Below, one piece after another: positions 45,200 through 56,934 of a stretch of 64,000 nt of DNA (positions are counted from its first letter, which is position 1; every line of letters begins with the position of its first letter). The DNA lies in contig NC_061114.1 in NCBI RefSeq assembly GCF_002878395.1, positions 144,452,339 through 144,516,338 on the forward strand, read 5' to 3'. The notes beneath the pieces are model-generated. The model did not search any database. It was not told the origin of the DNA and was given only the letters and a program-made list of their open reading frames with translations. The translations under genes and the position numbers were made by a program. Source of the DNA: Capsicum annuum (Eukaryota > Streptophyta > Magnoliopsida > Solanales > Solanaceae).

Positions 45200-45680
45200 T
45201 TGACTCAGAATAATTTCATGTTCCAGTAGTCAGATCCTTGTGAGAAGGGTTTTTAGGAGTTGAAGACTCGACTTACTATAACTTTAGTTTTGACCCTACC
45301 AGATGGTTTAGACAGTTTTGTTGTGTACTATGACGCTTCTAGAGTCGGATTGGGTTGTGTTTTGATGCAGAGATTTAAGGCCATAGCCTATGCCTCTAGA
45401 AAGCTTAAGCCCTATGAGAAGAACTATCTTACTCATGATCTTGATTTAGCAGCAGTAGTTTTTTCTTTAATGATTTGGAGGCATTACTTTTATGGTTTTC
45501 ATGTTGATATATTCACTGATCATAAGAGCCTGCAGTATGTGCTCTCTCAGAAAGACCTCAACCTCCGTCAGAGAAGGTGGTTGGAATTTTTGAAAGACTA
45601 TGACATGAGTGTTCTGTATCATCCAAGTAAGGCCAATGTAGTGGCTGACTCTCAGTAGAATATCAATGGGTAGTGTTGCC
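45200..45680 (+). pseudogene. RNase H (right unit)
   Basis: The 132-codon frame 45260-45658 covers most of the domain: '[18 protein letters not shown]' with the catalytic Asp, '[17 protein letters not shown]', '[49 protein letters not shown]' (landmarks FTDHKSL and RRWLE). The frame ends at TAG after 'DSQ'; a one-base shift would be needed to continue into the linker. Confidence 0.85.
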
Positions 45681-45689
45681 AATGTTGAG

Positions 45690-46820
45690 AATAGTAAGAA
45701 AAAGTTATCCCAGGAAGTTCATCAGCTAGCCCGACTAGGTGTTTCCTTAGTCGATTCACCATAACGTAGTACGTAGGTGCGGAGTAGCTCTGAATCATCC
45801 CTAGTTTCTGAAGTGAAAGAAAAGTAGGATAGGGATCCCAGTCTAGTCCAGTTGAAGGAACTAGTTAGGAAAAAGAAGGTAGAGGTTTTTTCCAAAGGGA
45901 GAGATGTTGTTTTGCATTGTCAGGGTCGTCTGTGTGTGCCAGGTATAGATAACTTGAGGTAGTGAATTCTTGTAGAAATGAAGGGTGCGTGTTACTCTAT
46001 TTATGCAAGGTCCACAAAGATGTACCGTGATTTATGGGAGATCTATTGGTGGAGTGTGATGAAAACAGACATTGCAGAATTTGTGGCTAATTGCTCAATA
46101 TGTCAACAGGTTGAGATTGAGCATCAGAAGCCTAGTGGGTCCATAAAGGAGTTTAGTATTCACACATAGAAATGGGTAGAAGTGAACATGGACTTTGTGA
46201 TGGGTTTGCCTCGTACTCGTCATCAGCATAATTCAGTTTGGGTCATTGTAGATAGGACAACTAAATCAGTTTATTTCTTTCCAGTTCATACCTCATATTC
46301 AGCCGAGGATTATGAAAACTCTATATCAGGGAGTTGGTCAGATTGCACGGTGTTCCGTTGTCCATTATTTCAGATAGAGGTACCCAATTCACCTCTCATT
46401 TCTAGAAATAATTCCAAAAGGGTATTTGTACCTGAGTTTATCTCAGCAGAGCCTTTCAAACCTTAGAAGATATTCTACAAACATGTGTGATAAACTTTAA
46501 AGGTAGTTGGGATGACCACTTACCTATGATTGAGTTAGCATATAACAACAGATATCACTCTAGTATTCAGATGGCTCCATTTAAGGCAATTTATGAGATG
46601 AGGTATAGATCTCCCATTGGTTGGTTTAAAGTGGGTGGAGCCGTAGTAGTAGGGCCTCAGTTGGTGTTTGATACCTTAGAGAAGGTCCAGTTGATTAGGG
46701 AAAGGCATAATATAGCTCAGAGCCAACAAGAATCGTATGCAGATGTGCGCAAAAAAGATCTTGAGTTCGAGATTGGTGACTATATGTACTTTAAGAACTC
46801 TCCTATGAAGGAGTGAAGCG
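45690..46820 (+). pseudogene. Integrase (right unit)
   Basis: The HHCC finger remains in part at 45978-46130: 'MYRDLWEIYWW' and 'NCSICQQVEIEHQKPSG' with both cysteines. The core starts 'MNMDFVMGLPRTRHQHNSVWVIVDRTTKS' at 46182 (catalytic Asp in MDF), loses frame near 46330-46470, then resumes 'INFKGSWDDHLPMIELAYNNRYHSSIQMAPF' at 46487. The second Asp region at about 46368 (DRGTQF reading) is off frame. Confidence 0.8.
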
Positions 46821-47205
46821 TTTTGGCAAGAAAGGGAAAACCAGTCCCCGATATATCTGTCCTTACTTAATTCTCAGCCATTTTAGAAATGTAGCTTACG
46901 AGCTTGAGTTACCTTTAGATTTTAGCTTCAGTTTATCTAGTGTTTCATGTCTCCTTGCTAAAGAAATGTATAGGTGACCCATCAGTCTTAGTCCCTATTG
47001 AGGGCATCGATATTCAGAACAGCCTCTCTTATGAAGAGATCCTAGTCGAAATCCTTGATTATCAGATTCGCAGACTAAGGAACATAGAAGTTCCTCTAGT
47101 GAAAGTTCTTTGGTGGAATTAGTCCGTTGAGGGAGCTACTTGGGAAGCAGAAGCAGATATGCAAACCAAGTATCCTCATCTATTATCTGCTAATCTAGAC
47201 TCATC
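46821..47205 (+). pseudogene. Integrase C-terminus and chromodomain-like tail (right unit)
   Basis: 'FHVSLLKKCIGDPSVLVPIEGIDIQNSLSYEEILVEILDYQIRRLRN' is split around 46940-47122, with VKVLWWN then a TAG at 47120 where Gln is expected, then 'SVEGATWEAEADMQTKYPHLLS'. This tail identifies the chromovirus (Tekay/Del) type, in my judgement. Confidence 0.8.
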
Positions 47206-47570
47206 TCAAGGTAATAATTTCCTTAAGCATTATCAGTTTTATGTTCAGATTTCAGTTACAACTTGGTATCAGTTACAATTGCATGTTAGTTATACGTTCA
47301 TGAGCCAGCTCAGTCATGTAGCCATGCATCAAATATGCATGTTCAGTACATAGATCCAGTTTATTAGTAATCTCAATCATGCATACATGAATCATGGTCA
47401 GCTATATCCATGTATCAGATATGCATATCCAGTATGATAATTCAGAATACCAATAATATCAGTCATTTAGTCATGTTCCAGATGTTCATGTCCAGTAAGT
47501 AATTCATCCTCTCAGTATTCTCCATCTCAGCTATCTCATTCGAGGATGAATGTTCCCAAGGGGGAGATAA
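47206..47570 (+). other. 3' untranslated region and polypurine tract (right unit)
   Basis: Same series as 39740-40112, including 'CATCAAATATGCATGTTCAGTA' type words, and ending in AAGGGGGAGATAA (47558-47570). No gene. Confidence 0.75.
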
Positions 47571-50069
47571 TGTAAGACCCCATAAAAATCTAAGCTTAAT
47601 TCAGTCCTTTAGGTTTATCAAGGGCTCCCAGACTTAGAATATTTTAGCTAAGTACTCAAACTTAGTGTCAATTTAACTTAGGAAGATTGGAAATATTATT
47701 TTGCGACTTTACATTCATTAAATGTTTATTTTTAGGTTGATTAACTATCAAGAATGTCTGTAGGTATTTTCGGACAAGTTTTAGACTTTTCAGACTTCGT
47801 TTAATGTTCCATTAGAATCCCAAAATAGTGGATCAATGCAATCTTAGCGTGCCACGTCGACTATCGTGTTGATTACTATTTTCCCCAGCTACCAGCGTCT
47901 AATTCCAGTGAATCGATGCAAACGTGGTGTGACATGTTGGATATCATGTTGATGGCATCGACACACCACGTTGACTGGCGCGTCGGTAATTAAGTTTTCA
48001 GTCATTAAAAGACCACATTCTTGGGGGTATTTAGGTCTTTTTCCCTCAACCCTCAGCCCCCAAAACATGAAATTAAACTCCCTATAGATCATTTATAGTC
48101 ATTTTTTCTTAAATTTGCTCAAGAAAAAAACCCTAGAAGATCCAATTTCAAATCAAGAACTTCAGATTCAACCATAAAATTTTAGAAATTCTTCAACACA
48201 GGTATGTGAAGTGTTCATCCAAGGGTTCCTTCCACCCTTGGATTCCAAGAATCTCTTTTGAACTTCAAGTAATTGATTTTATGATTTCCATGGTTAGAAT
48301 TAAAGTGTATCTATGATCGCTATTTGGATTAAGTTCCTAATTCATGATTATATATAGATATATATCATGTGAAATAGATCATTATGTGTGTTGATTCATG
48401 TGAATGCATGACAAACCCTTGGATTATGAAATTAGAGATGAATTATGATGCTCACTTGTTGTTCAATACTGTGTGCATATTCTATGCTTACCAAGTGCTT
48501 GATAAAGTGCCCATGTGAACTACTAAAAGAATGAAATCATGTCAAATTAGCCTATGTGCAAGTTATATCATGCAAGTGTTTGTTAAAATGCCCCAATATA
48601 TGAATGGGGTTACTTGTACCCGATAATTTAGCTGATTACCTAGAACCATGGTTAGTCATAGAATAGTATTAGTCACGACACAATCAGTAGTACGCTTATG
48701 CAGTTACAAATCTCAGGAAAACTTAGTAGAATCCATATTAGTCTAGTCTAATTCGGCATCCAGTTCAGACCTTAGTAAACTGAGTCAGCTAACAAAATTT
48801 AGTAGTATTCCATCAGTTAACGGAACTCAGTGAACTCAGTTTAGTTCAGCTAACCAGTAATCTTTGTAATTGTTCAATCCAGCCTAGTATAGAGTAGAAA
48901 TCAGTTCAGTGTCTATTCAGTTGGGAGTAGGATTCAGCACCAAGTTAACCCAGGGATAGGGGCATTCCTGTCAGCAAAGGGTTTGACCCTTAGCAGAAAT
49001 CCCTGTGTTATAGAACTACGTAGCAAGCGTAGGTTGAGGTATCTTCCTGTAATAAATTATGAGGGTTGATATTTCTCATTTGATTTATCCAACCAGCGAG
49101 GGTTGACGAAAGAGCTTCCTATCAAAGAAGGTTAAATCATAGCTTGTCCTTACCCGTGGTATGGTATTGACACCCTTCTGATTGGGGTTACAAGTTGGAC
49201 CCCAAATTAGTTAGAGAAGGGGCATTCCGGTTAGATGATTACCTCCCAATGTCTTAATTCCAGCTTCATTCTTGGAATAGAACTCTGTTCAGTTCTATAG
49301 ATCTAGGACTATTAAATGTAGTCATACAGCTCAGTACAGAACTCAGCATGGCTCCACAATATCAGAAATATCAGATACATTCATTTGGATAATCAATAAT
49401 ATAGTATTCATAAATTTAGATATTAGTTATCAGTATTCCATTTCAATACTTGGCATTAGCGTGATCTCAGTTACAGTCTATGTATTCATGCATGTACTCT
49501 TACTCAGTCATACTCATGTTATTCAGTTATTATTATGCATGCATATAAACCCATGCCTATCAGCTTACCTCACCGAGCATACCAGTATATTCAAAGTATT
49601 AATGCATGTTTTTTTTGTGCTATGATGTCTTATATCATAGGTTCAGACGCACAAGCTCCAGAGCACCCTTAGCAGTTCAGATTCTCAGCTTTTTAGAGTA
49701 GTGGTGAGTCCTCATAGTTTGGGGACATGCTTATTGTTAATAGTACTTCAATTTTATTTCAGTAGATGGAGTTAGTTAGAGGCTTGTCCCATGAAATCCG
49801 CAGTTCAGACAGTTAAAGGTTTTTCAAACTAGACTATTTTCAGACAGTTGTTCAATTTTTCAGTACTTATATTCTGTTTTGGTATTTTGATACCATTTTC
49901 AGATTTATTTATAGATTTGAACCTTATGGAATATGATTCCTCCTAATTCTGTATATTATTCAGTATTATTATTTAGTTATTACAGCATGTAACAATCATG
50001 AGTTAGCTTGTGGTTCTTCAGAATTATGAGCACCGAGTAGCGTCTGGTGTACAGACTCAAGGCATTACA
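47571..50069 (+). repeat. 3' LTR of the plus-strand Tekay chain (2,499 bp)
   Basis: TGTAAGACCCC at 47571 to GGCATTACA at 50069. It is co-linear with 40113-42640; in the first 250 bp about four in five bases agree by eye, which implies an old pair. The following bases AAAAC belong to another LTR that hosts this insertion. Confidence 0.85.
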
Positions 50070-51950
50070 AAAACAAACCCTAGTGGAAATAAATCAACAT
50101 CAATCTCAAGAATTCCCCCAAGAATCTTTAAGAACAAATATTCCAACGTATGTTAGGTGTTCATCTATGGGTCTCTTTCACACATAGAGTCCACGGATGC
50201 ACTTTTAAAACTTCAAGATCTATGATTCCTGGTTTACATGCTTGAAATTTGATTGTATTAGTGTTCTTGATATTAAATGAGTTTCTATTCATGACTAATT
50301 GTAGATTTCATGAAGTTTGAATAGCATGTACATTGAATTGTGAAATTCCCATGTCGTAATCCATGAATTTGCAAGTTAGGGCATTGTAATTGCCATGCTT
50401 ATGTGTTACCCATGATTATGTGCATTAAGTTATGCTCTCTAGGTGTTTGATAGAATATCCATGTGAATGAATTAATGAAATCATGACATGTTAGTATATG
50501 TATAAGCTTATTCCCTACAAGTGTTTGAGAAAATGTCTCTATGAATGATTATGAACAAGTGCACATTGTTATGTCTTTAAATATCATGTTATGCTTTATT
50601 TTTCATTCTATCGAGTCCTGAGGGTATTTAATACCCGACAATTTAGAAGTATGCCTAGATCCAATGTCAGTTACAAAACCTCAGTCATGTCACGATTATT
50701 AGTACTATAAGTCAATTATAGAACTCAGTAGAACTTAATCAGTTATAGAATTCAAGAAAATTCAGTATAAATTTAGTAAACTCAGTATCAGTTCAGTACA
50801 ATCATTTTAGTTTCTTTCGGTTGGGAGTAGGATTTAGCACCGAGTGAGCCTAAGGATGGGGACTCATCTGCCAGAAGAGGGTGTGATCTTTAGAAGAAAT
50901 CCTTGTGTTCCAAAACTATGTAGCCAGCGTTGCTTAATATATCTAACCTGACAGTTAAGGGTTGATGAAGTGTTTTAACCTAACAATGAGAGTTCCACTA
51001 TTCTTATTAGAGTACCTACTAGAGGAGGGTAACTCTTCAGCCTATCTTTACCCGTGGCACGGTACTGACACCCTTCCAACTGGGTCACAGGTTGGACCCT
51101 AACTCAGTTATTTTATCTTATTTGGTGCATGTAGGTTAGATGATTACCTCGCACAATCTCAGTTTTAGTCTTCAAAATATAACTCAGTTCAGTTCTACAA
51201 AATCAGGACTGTAAGATACAGTCAACCAATATCAGTAAATCAATAATCAGTAACTTTAGATATCAGTTACTCAGTATCAGAATTCAGGACAAAGCTTCAG
51301 AAAAGCTTAGTCGCAGTATTTTTCTATATGTAAATTAGTGCACACTCATTATTTATAGTAGCATCGGTTATCCATGTACTCTACAATTAAGTTAGTCTAT
51401 ATCATGCGGTAAGTTATTGTTCATGCATATGAACCCTTACATTCACCCTCACCCTATCTAGCATACCAGTACATTCCACGTACTGATGCATAATCTTTCC
51501 TTGTGCTAGATGTCATATATCATAGGTTCGGATGCTCAGGCACCCGACCACGCATAGATAGATTCAGATTCATCCATCAGCAATCGATAAGCAGTGAGTC
51601 CTCATTATTCGAGGATATTCTTTTATTTCATTAGTTCATTAGACTCAATATTTCAGTAGATAGAGTTAGTTAGAAGATTGTCCCATCAACTCCATATTCA
51701 GACAGTTCAGTTTAGAGGCTTTTCAGACTAGTTTTCAGATAATATTTAGTTTTATAGATTTCTATTACAGTTTGATATTTTATCAATATTTTAGATGTTT
51801 TGAACCTTATGTTATTTCAACTTATTATTCTGCATTTATTTCAGTATTATTATTCAGTGCTCACAGTAGATATAAGTCATAGGTTAGCTTGTGGTCCTTC
51901 GGGGTCGTAAGCACCTTGTAGCACCCGAGATACAGACTCGGGGAATTACA
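50070..51950 (+). repeat. Tekay LTR, 3' portion (outer element)
   Basis: Begins inside an LTR (AACCCTAG..., GTATGTTAGGTGTTCATC, GAGTCCTGAGGG, GTTGGGAGTAGG) and ends CGGGGAATTACA at 51950, the inverse of the TGTAATACCCCG at 35197. It and 35197-37219 may be the two ends of one outer element or of one interrupted LTR. They overlap in LTR content, so they are more likely remnants of two LTRs. No matching 5-mers flank the pair (TTATG and GTAAC). Confidence 0.65.
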
Positions 51951-51956
51951 GTAACA

Positions 51957-52545
51957 TTAGAAGATATTGAAAGAAAATTAAAAGGAGTTTATTTCTCAAA
52001 AACAATTCCAAAAGTAGAATATGAATCTACTAATTTAAAGGCTAAATAATCAATAATTCTCACTACTAGTGAAATGTTAGGAGTAAGAAATTCTCTATGT
52101 ATAATTAGGTCAGCATAATATTTGAACCTGACTTTGAATATTTAGATAAATTATGGAATAGTCAAGAAAATTCTATTAAAAGGAATGATATAATCAAAAA
52201 TATTCATTAAAAGAAAGATATTCTTTTAGAGAAAAATGGTGCAATGATATGAAAATATTAAGATGTAATATTGAATTTTTTTTTAAATGGTTTAAAATTA
52301 CAGGAAAATTAGATGATCAAAAGGAGACGTTAAACATGATTGTTAATAAATGGTATACTACTAATAATAAAGAATCAGAATCAAGAATTCCTCCATTAGA
52401 AGAAATTAGCCTAACAGTAGAGCGTAGAATTGTTACCACCTTACCTTTTAAATTAGATATAGTAGATACTAAAGGTGATCCTACAAATAAGGATATAAAT
52501 AAAATACTCCAACAAAATAATTATATAAATCAACTATAACATGTA
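51957..52545 (+). pseudogene. Pararetrovirus ORF between movement protein and capsid (beta)
   Basis: Starts with sequence matching 58252 onward of copy gamma (GATATTGAAAGAAAATTAAA). The frame 52249-52539 (96 codons) is lysine/asparagine-rich: 'MKILRCNIEFFFKWFKITGK', then 'NKWYTTNNKESESRIPPLEE', ending 'NKDINKILQQNNYINQL'. I do not recognise a named domain. The 3' end runs on into the capsid region, so it may be the N-terminal part of the same ORF. A TAA at 52048 and other stops break it. Confidence 0.65.
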
Positions 52546-53850
52546 GTTTCAAAACAGATTCTCGAAGCTGAGAATAAATCAACTTTTAAAGATAAACCAA
52601 GTTCTTCTCATTATGATAAAAAGTTAGAAACTCATCCAATATTTAAATTACCAAAATTTTCTATAGATAAATTTTCTAAATTTGAAGAAAAGTTTGAAGT
52701 AACCGATGATATTTTTGGAAAAATTAATGAAAGACTAAAACCTAAATTAAAAGTCACAAATGACAAGGTTAAAAGAACTTTATCAGAAAACAATGATAAT
52801 GAAATTAATAAACTAAGCTCTAAATATTCAGTACAAAAAAATTATTATAAAAAGCCCATATTTCCAGATATGCAGTATGAAGAAAATGAATTTTTATCTC
52901 ATACTTCACATACTGAAAAATAAGTCACCGAATGGAATATGGATGGATTAGCAGAACATCAAATATATAATAAACTACATGGAATAGGAATGGCCATTAC
53001 GGCATGTAAAATTCCCAAGATGACAAACAAACAAGCAGCATTTAGGATTATATTAGGTTTTATAGGTACTATAAAATATTGGTGTGATAATTACCTCACA
53101 GATAATAATAGACAAAGCATTTTAAATGCTACAACAAGTACTCAAGTTATTAAGACTAGGTCAGCAGGGAAAACGGTTGAAAATAAAGTTTCAAAAGATG
53201 CCACCATCAGTTTGATTCATAGTATAGCTAAATATTTTATCGGAGAACCTCAACTTTTCCAAGATAAAAGTTTAGAAATATTATCGAATCTATCATGTAC
53301 AAAGTTAGACAATTTTAGATAGTATAAAGATATTTTCCTCAAAAAAGTCATGATTAGAGAAGATTGTAATCATGATTATTGGAAGGAAAAATTTATAAGT
53401 GGCTTACCAACATTATTTGCCAAAAAGGTTAGAACAAAATTAAAAGATAAGTTTGAGGGAAAAATTCCTTATAGTAATTTAACTTATGGTGATATTATAA
53501 GTTTTATAAATGTCACAGGACTAGAATTATTTATAGATGTTAAGCTTAAAAATCAACTGAAAAGAGATAATAAAATAATTCACAATGAGCTAGGAAGTTT
53601 TTGCGAAGACTTCATTTATGTAAATTTATCAGCCCCTTCAAAGGAAGCTACCAAAAAGAGTAAAAAACAACATAAAATCTATAAAGATAAATCAGAGAAA
53701 TCTCATTATTATAAAAGAAGATTTAAAAAATCAAAAAAGGCTCCTAAGGGAGAAAATAACACAAAAAATGAAACACGCTAGAACTACGGTAAAACTGGGC
53801 ATAAGGCTAAAGGTTATCGGGTCCTAAATAAAAAGAAAGACAAGATAACT
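52546..53850 (+). pseudogene. Pararetrovirus capsid protein with zinc-knuckle remnant (beta)
   Basis: Frames 52939-53322 (127 codons) and 53350-53781 (143 codons) form the caulimovirid capsid. Landmarks are 'GFIGTIKYWCDNYLTDNN', 'LIHSIAKYFIGEPQLFQ', then 'DYWKEKFISGLPTLFAKKVR', 'YSNLTYGDIISFINVTGLEL', and a Lys-rich basic C-terminus. The zinc knuckle at 53780-53820 keeps the Gly-Lys-x-Gly-His core ('YGKTGHKAKGY'), but two of its cysteines read Tyr. Stops occur at 52921 (TAA), 53320 and 53779. The protein would package the genome; this copy cannot. Confidence 0.85.
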
Positions 53851-54460
53851 ATGTTGGAATTAGGAAACGATGTTAAACAAAAACTGTATTCAATACTTGA
53901 TGAAAATGAAAATTGTTCTTCTTGTGATGAAAGTAATGATAATCAAACTAACGTTGCATACAGTTCAAATGGTAGTAAATTAACAGACCGTAGTAATTGT
54001 AGCAGTGCAATTTTCACTTATGATAGTCATTCTATAAATGTTATCACCAATAGTAAAAAAAGGCCTTATTTGACATGATAGATAATCTAGAAGACCCAAC
54101 TCATAGAAGAAAATATTTAATAGCTTTAAAAGATATTGTTCTTAATCAACAGGTTGATAATAAGGAAATTATTGAACCCTTTAATATGAAAAACGTACTA
54201 AATAAATTTAAAGAACATAATTCTGGAACAACCATTCAAGATTTTCAGACATAATTATTGTACCTAAAAGAAGAACTTAGCCAAGTTAAGTAGAGACTTA
54301 ACAATCTAGAAACAAAATCACTTGCTAATAAAATATTAAAGGATTTAACTACAAACCAAGACCCTAAATCACATCAGTTTGAGCTTGGTAAAATATCAAA
54401 TGTAAATAATAATAAAGAAATATAATCTCTTAAGAAGTTTCCTATTAACAATTTAGAAAT
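53851..54460 (+). pseudogene. Pararetrovirus spacer ORF, Ser/Asn/Asp-rich (beta)
   Basis: Frame 53851-54078 is rich in Ser, Asn and Asp ('DENENCSSCDESNDN'). A frame change near 54070 leads into a second part with 'NVLNKFKEHNSGTT' (54195-54235) and heptad-like Leu/Lys stretches 'LYLKEELSQVK' and 'RLNNLETKSLANKILKDL' (54255-54345), possibly a coiled coil. Copy gamma has the same order. Function unknown; likely the C-terminal end of the capsid ORF or the start of the polyprotein. Confidence 0.55.
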
Positions 54461-54925
54461 TAATGCAATTACTATAGTTAAACCACAAAGTTACCATATA
54501 CCAATTACTATAGTAGTCAATAAACATTATAAATTCATAAGATTGCATTATTTGATACAGGTGCTGATGAAAATTGCATTATAGAAGGATTAATTCCAAT
54601 AGAGTATCTAGAAAAAGGTACTACCTGATTATTCTCCACAACAGGGAAAAAATTAAAAATAAATTATAAACTTTCCTAGGCCAGTATTTACAATGACGGG
54701 ATTTGTTTTATTATATTCACTAGAGATATCAATGAAGAGATAATATTAGGTCTTCCTTTTATCACTCAAATAAAACCTTATATTGCCGAGCTAGATGGCA
54801 TCCATACCACTATTTTGGAAAAAAAGATTATTTTCCCCTATCTAAATAGTATATCAAAAGAAGAAAGTGATTTTATAAAAAATCATACTGTTTTTGGACA
54901 AGACTCAATAGAGAAAAACTAATCC
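54460..54925 (+). pseudogene. Pararetrovirus aspartic protease (beta)
   Basis: Retropepsin-like: 'ITIVKPQSYHIPITIVVNKH', then 'LFDTGADENCIIEGLIP' with the catalytic Asp-Thr-Gly at 54554-54562, then 'EEIILGLPFITQIKPYIAEL' at 54738-54790. A one-base loss near 54530, compared with copy gamma, shifts the frame before the active site, and stops appear at 54628 and 54678. In a live virus it processes the polyprotein. Confidence 0.85.
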
Positions 54926-55030
54926 GCTATTTAAAGAAAATTTTAATTTTATAAGTTATCCAATTTAAATATTCTTTTTTAAAAACTGTTTTATAAAAAT
55001 AATTCAATTTTATAAGGGGGGGGAATTCTC
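54926..55030 (+). other. A/T-rich junction replacing RT and RNase H (beta)
   Basis: Sequence such as TTTTAAAAACTGTTTTATAAAAAT and ATTCAATTTTATAAGG links the protease to the post-RNase H region. The same words occur at 60150-60195 in copy gamma. The RT and most of RNase H are absent in both. Confidence 0.75.
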
Positions 55031-56425
55031 TCCCAAAAATTTTTTTAAAAATATTTTTCTACAAAGAAATTATGAGACCTGGAACACCATGATCAAGTTT
55101 AAGGCCCCATTCCAGCCTTTTCGACCAAAGGAAAAGATGAAAAGACCCTTTACAGAAGAAGATAAAAAGTCGTATGAAAATTTTGAAAATAGGTTTTTTA
55201 TCCTTGCCAAAATTTCCATTCGTGCCAAAACCTACCATTCCGCTATCGTCAAAAGAGTCTATTACCAGTGTACCAAGAATGCAGCCACTTAAGCAGATAT
55301 TTAAGGAAGACTATTCATCAGCTAATAAAAATATTGCTATCCAAACTAAAGATAGTTATGAGATGAAACCTCCGGAGACCTACTTATAAGCAATCTCCCC
55401 AGCCACTCCGCAAAGGAAAGAAGAGAAAAGTATTCCTGATAAAAATCAATTCGAGATAGTAGATTTGCAGGTACTGACAATAATGGCACTTGATAAAAAC
55501 TACAAAAATTTTTGTGTACCAGAATTGTTAAAGCCATATGTTATACAAATTAGGACTATGTGGAGATGGACGATCCCTTCAAGACCTGAAAATATTATGA
55601 GTTCATATTAATAGATACTGATTAATTATAAATCGAGCATAAATTAGCAGATATAACTGATCCTAATAGTATTCAATATTCAAAGTTTACAATCAAATGG
55701 ATATTAAGTCTATTTTAATGGTATCTAGATCACCTACATACACCCATTCCTCTGTCGAGAAGTCATAGACCTCAAACCTATAATTGGTATAATTGTAAGG
55801 CAGCCTGGTACAACTTTAGGTATGTTAGGCCCAACACTCACTCTTAGTTCGTAAAATATTCAAAGAAGATTAAGACTGTTGTAATTCTCCAATGGTTCTA
55901 TGAATTGTTGAGTTAGTTTGGTGGAAATAAACAGGTATTCTCTACACAATTTCAACAGTAATTTGAAAAGTTTCAGGTAGAGCAAAATATTTCTACATTG
56001 CCGAAAAATATTAAATGATGTAAATTTTTTACAGCTAAAATAATTTCATATATTATCTATTGGTCCTTCGATACCCATGAATTTGAAAGGATCAAATACT
56101 AAAGAAAAACCATCAAGATTAAAGGATGCAGTCCGACAAAGAAGACAACAACAAGCTCATCCTCACAAAAAGAAGAAGCGCACCTTTCTAAGGAGGAATT
56201 AAAAAGAAGCCTTGTCAAATCTAGATAATAAGAGTAATTCAAATCAGATTATGGAGTTATTAGATACCGCATCCTCTCATGCCAGCAAAACTAGCAATAT
56301 AGATATGCTAGACCCACAAGGAATAGCACAGGCATACCTTCTTAATTTAAAGAAAGGTGCCCCCACCCATTCAAAGTTTGAAAAGCAACTTAGTGGACCC
56401 CATAAAAAATGAAGACTAGAAAACA
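55031..56425 (+). pseudogene. Pararetrovirus region after RNase H, unidentified (beta)
   Basis: Landmarks: 'LSSKESITSVPRMQPLKQIF' (55230-55300), 'SYEMKPPETYL' (55350-55389), 'QFEIVDLQVLTIMALDKNY' (55449-55505), 'LLKPYVIQIRTMWRW' (55526-55572), and 'MELLDTASSHASKTSNIDML' (56251-56310, in frame 56212-56412). It covers 1.4 kb with several stops. It aligns over its whole length with 60200-61445 in gamma and in part with fragment alpha. I cannot match it to a named domain. By position it is the C-terminal part of the polyprotein or a separate last ORF. Confidence 0.65.
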
Positions 56426-56539
56426 AACGCACATATCTTTAAGGAAGAATATGCCAAAATCTTCTCAAAATCATCAAATTTCGAAAGTTCAAGATAGTCA
56501 GAGACTGTGCAGAATGAATAAATAGTCATCAGCTACTCC

Positions 56540-56934
56540 TAGACAGGTGTAGGATAAATAACTTTCATTAGTGTATAGACAAATGTAAAATATATAGTGT
56601 TTGTTAAAAATTAGTCAGCACTTCTGAAGCCTATTTAAGGCTTTCAACTTGTAATAGAGGGGAGCATTCTGAAAATTCCCTAATTCAGAAAAACTCTCTA
56701 CCATCTCCCATATTTCCCATCTCTCTCTATAATTTTTCTTATTTTCTGTATTCAATAAAGAGTTTTCTAAGTATATTTTTCTCTTATTCTCCACTTTTTT
56801 TATTAATTTTAATTTACGTACTTTTGTTCTTATTTTACTGTTTTAATGTTTAATTTGAAAGTTTAAAATACTTTTAAATATTAAATTATGATAGACTGTT
56901 ATTTTGCTCCCCGTTATCCCCATCTGTCCCTAAA
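56540..56934 (+). promoter_or_regulatory. Pararetroviral promoter, leader and poly(A) region (beta)
   Basis: A TATA-like TATTTAAGG (56632-56640) is followed by the conserved 'CCCTAATTCAGAAAAACTCT' (56679-56698), pyrimidine-rich CTCCC/CTCTC blocks, and AATAAA at 56754-56759. The same series is found in fragment alpha on the other strand. This is the genomic-RNA promoter and terminator zone. A transcript starting near 56665 would pass the primer site and read into copy gamma. Confidence 0.75.

Noticed and set aside
55346..55537. 63-codon minus-strand frame, repeated at 60507-60707
   Set aside because: Conserved in two copies only because it is antisense to the conserved pararetrovirus region.
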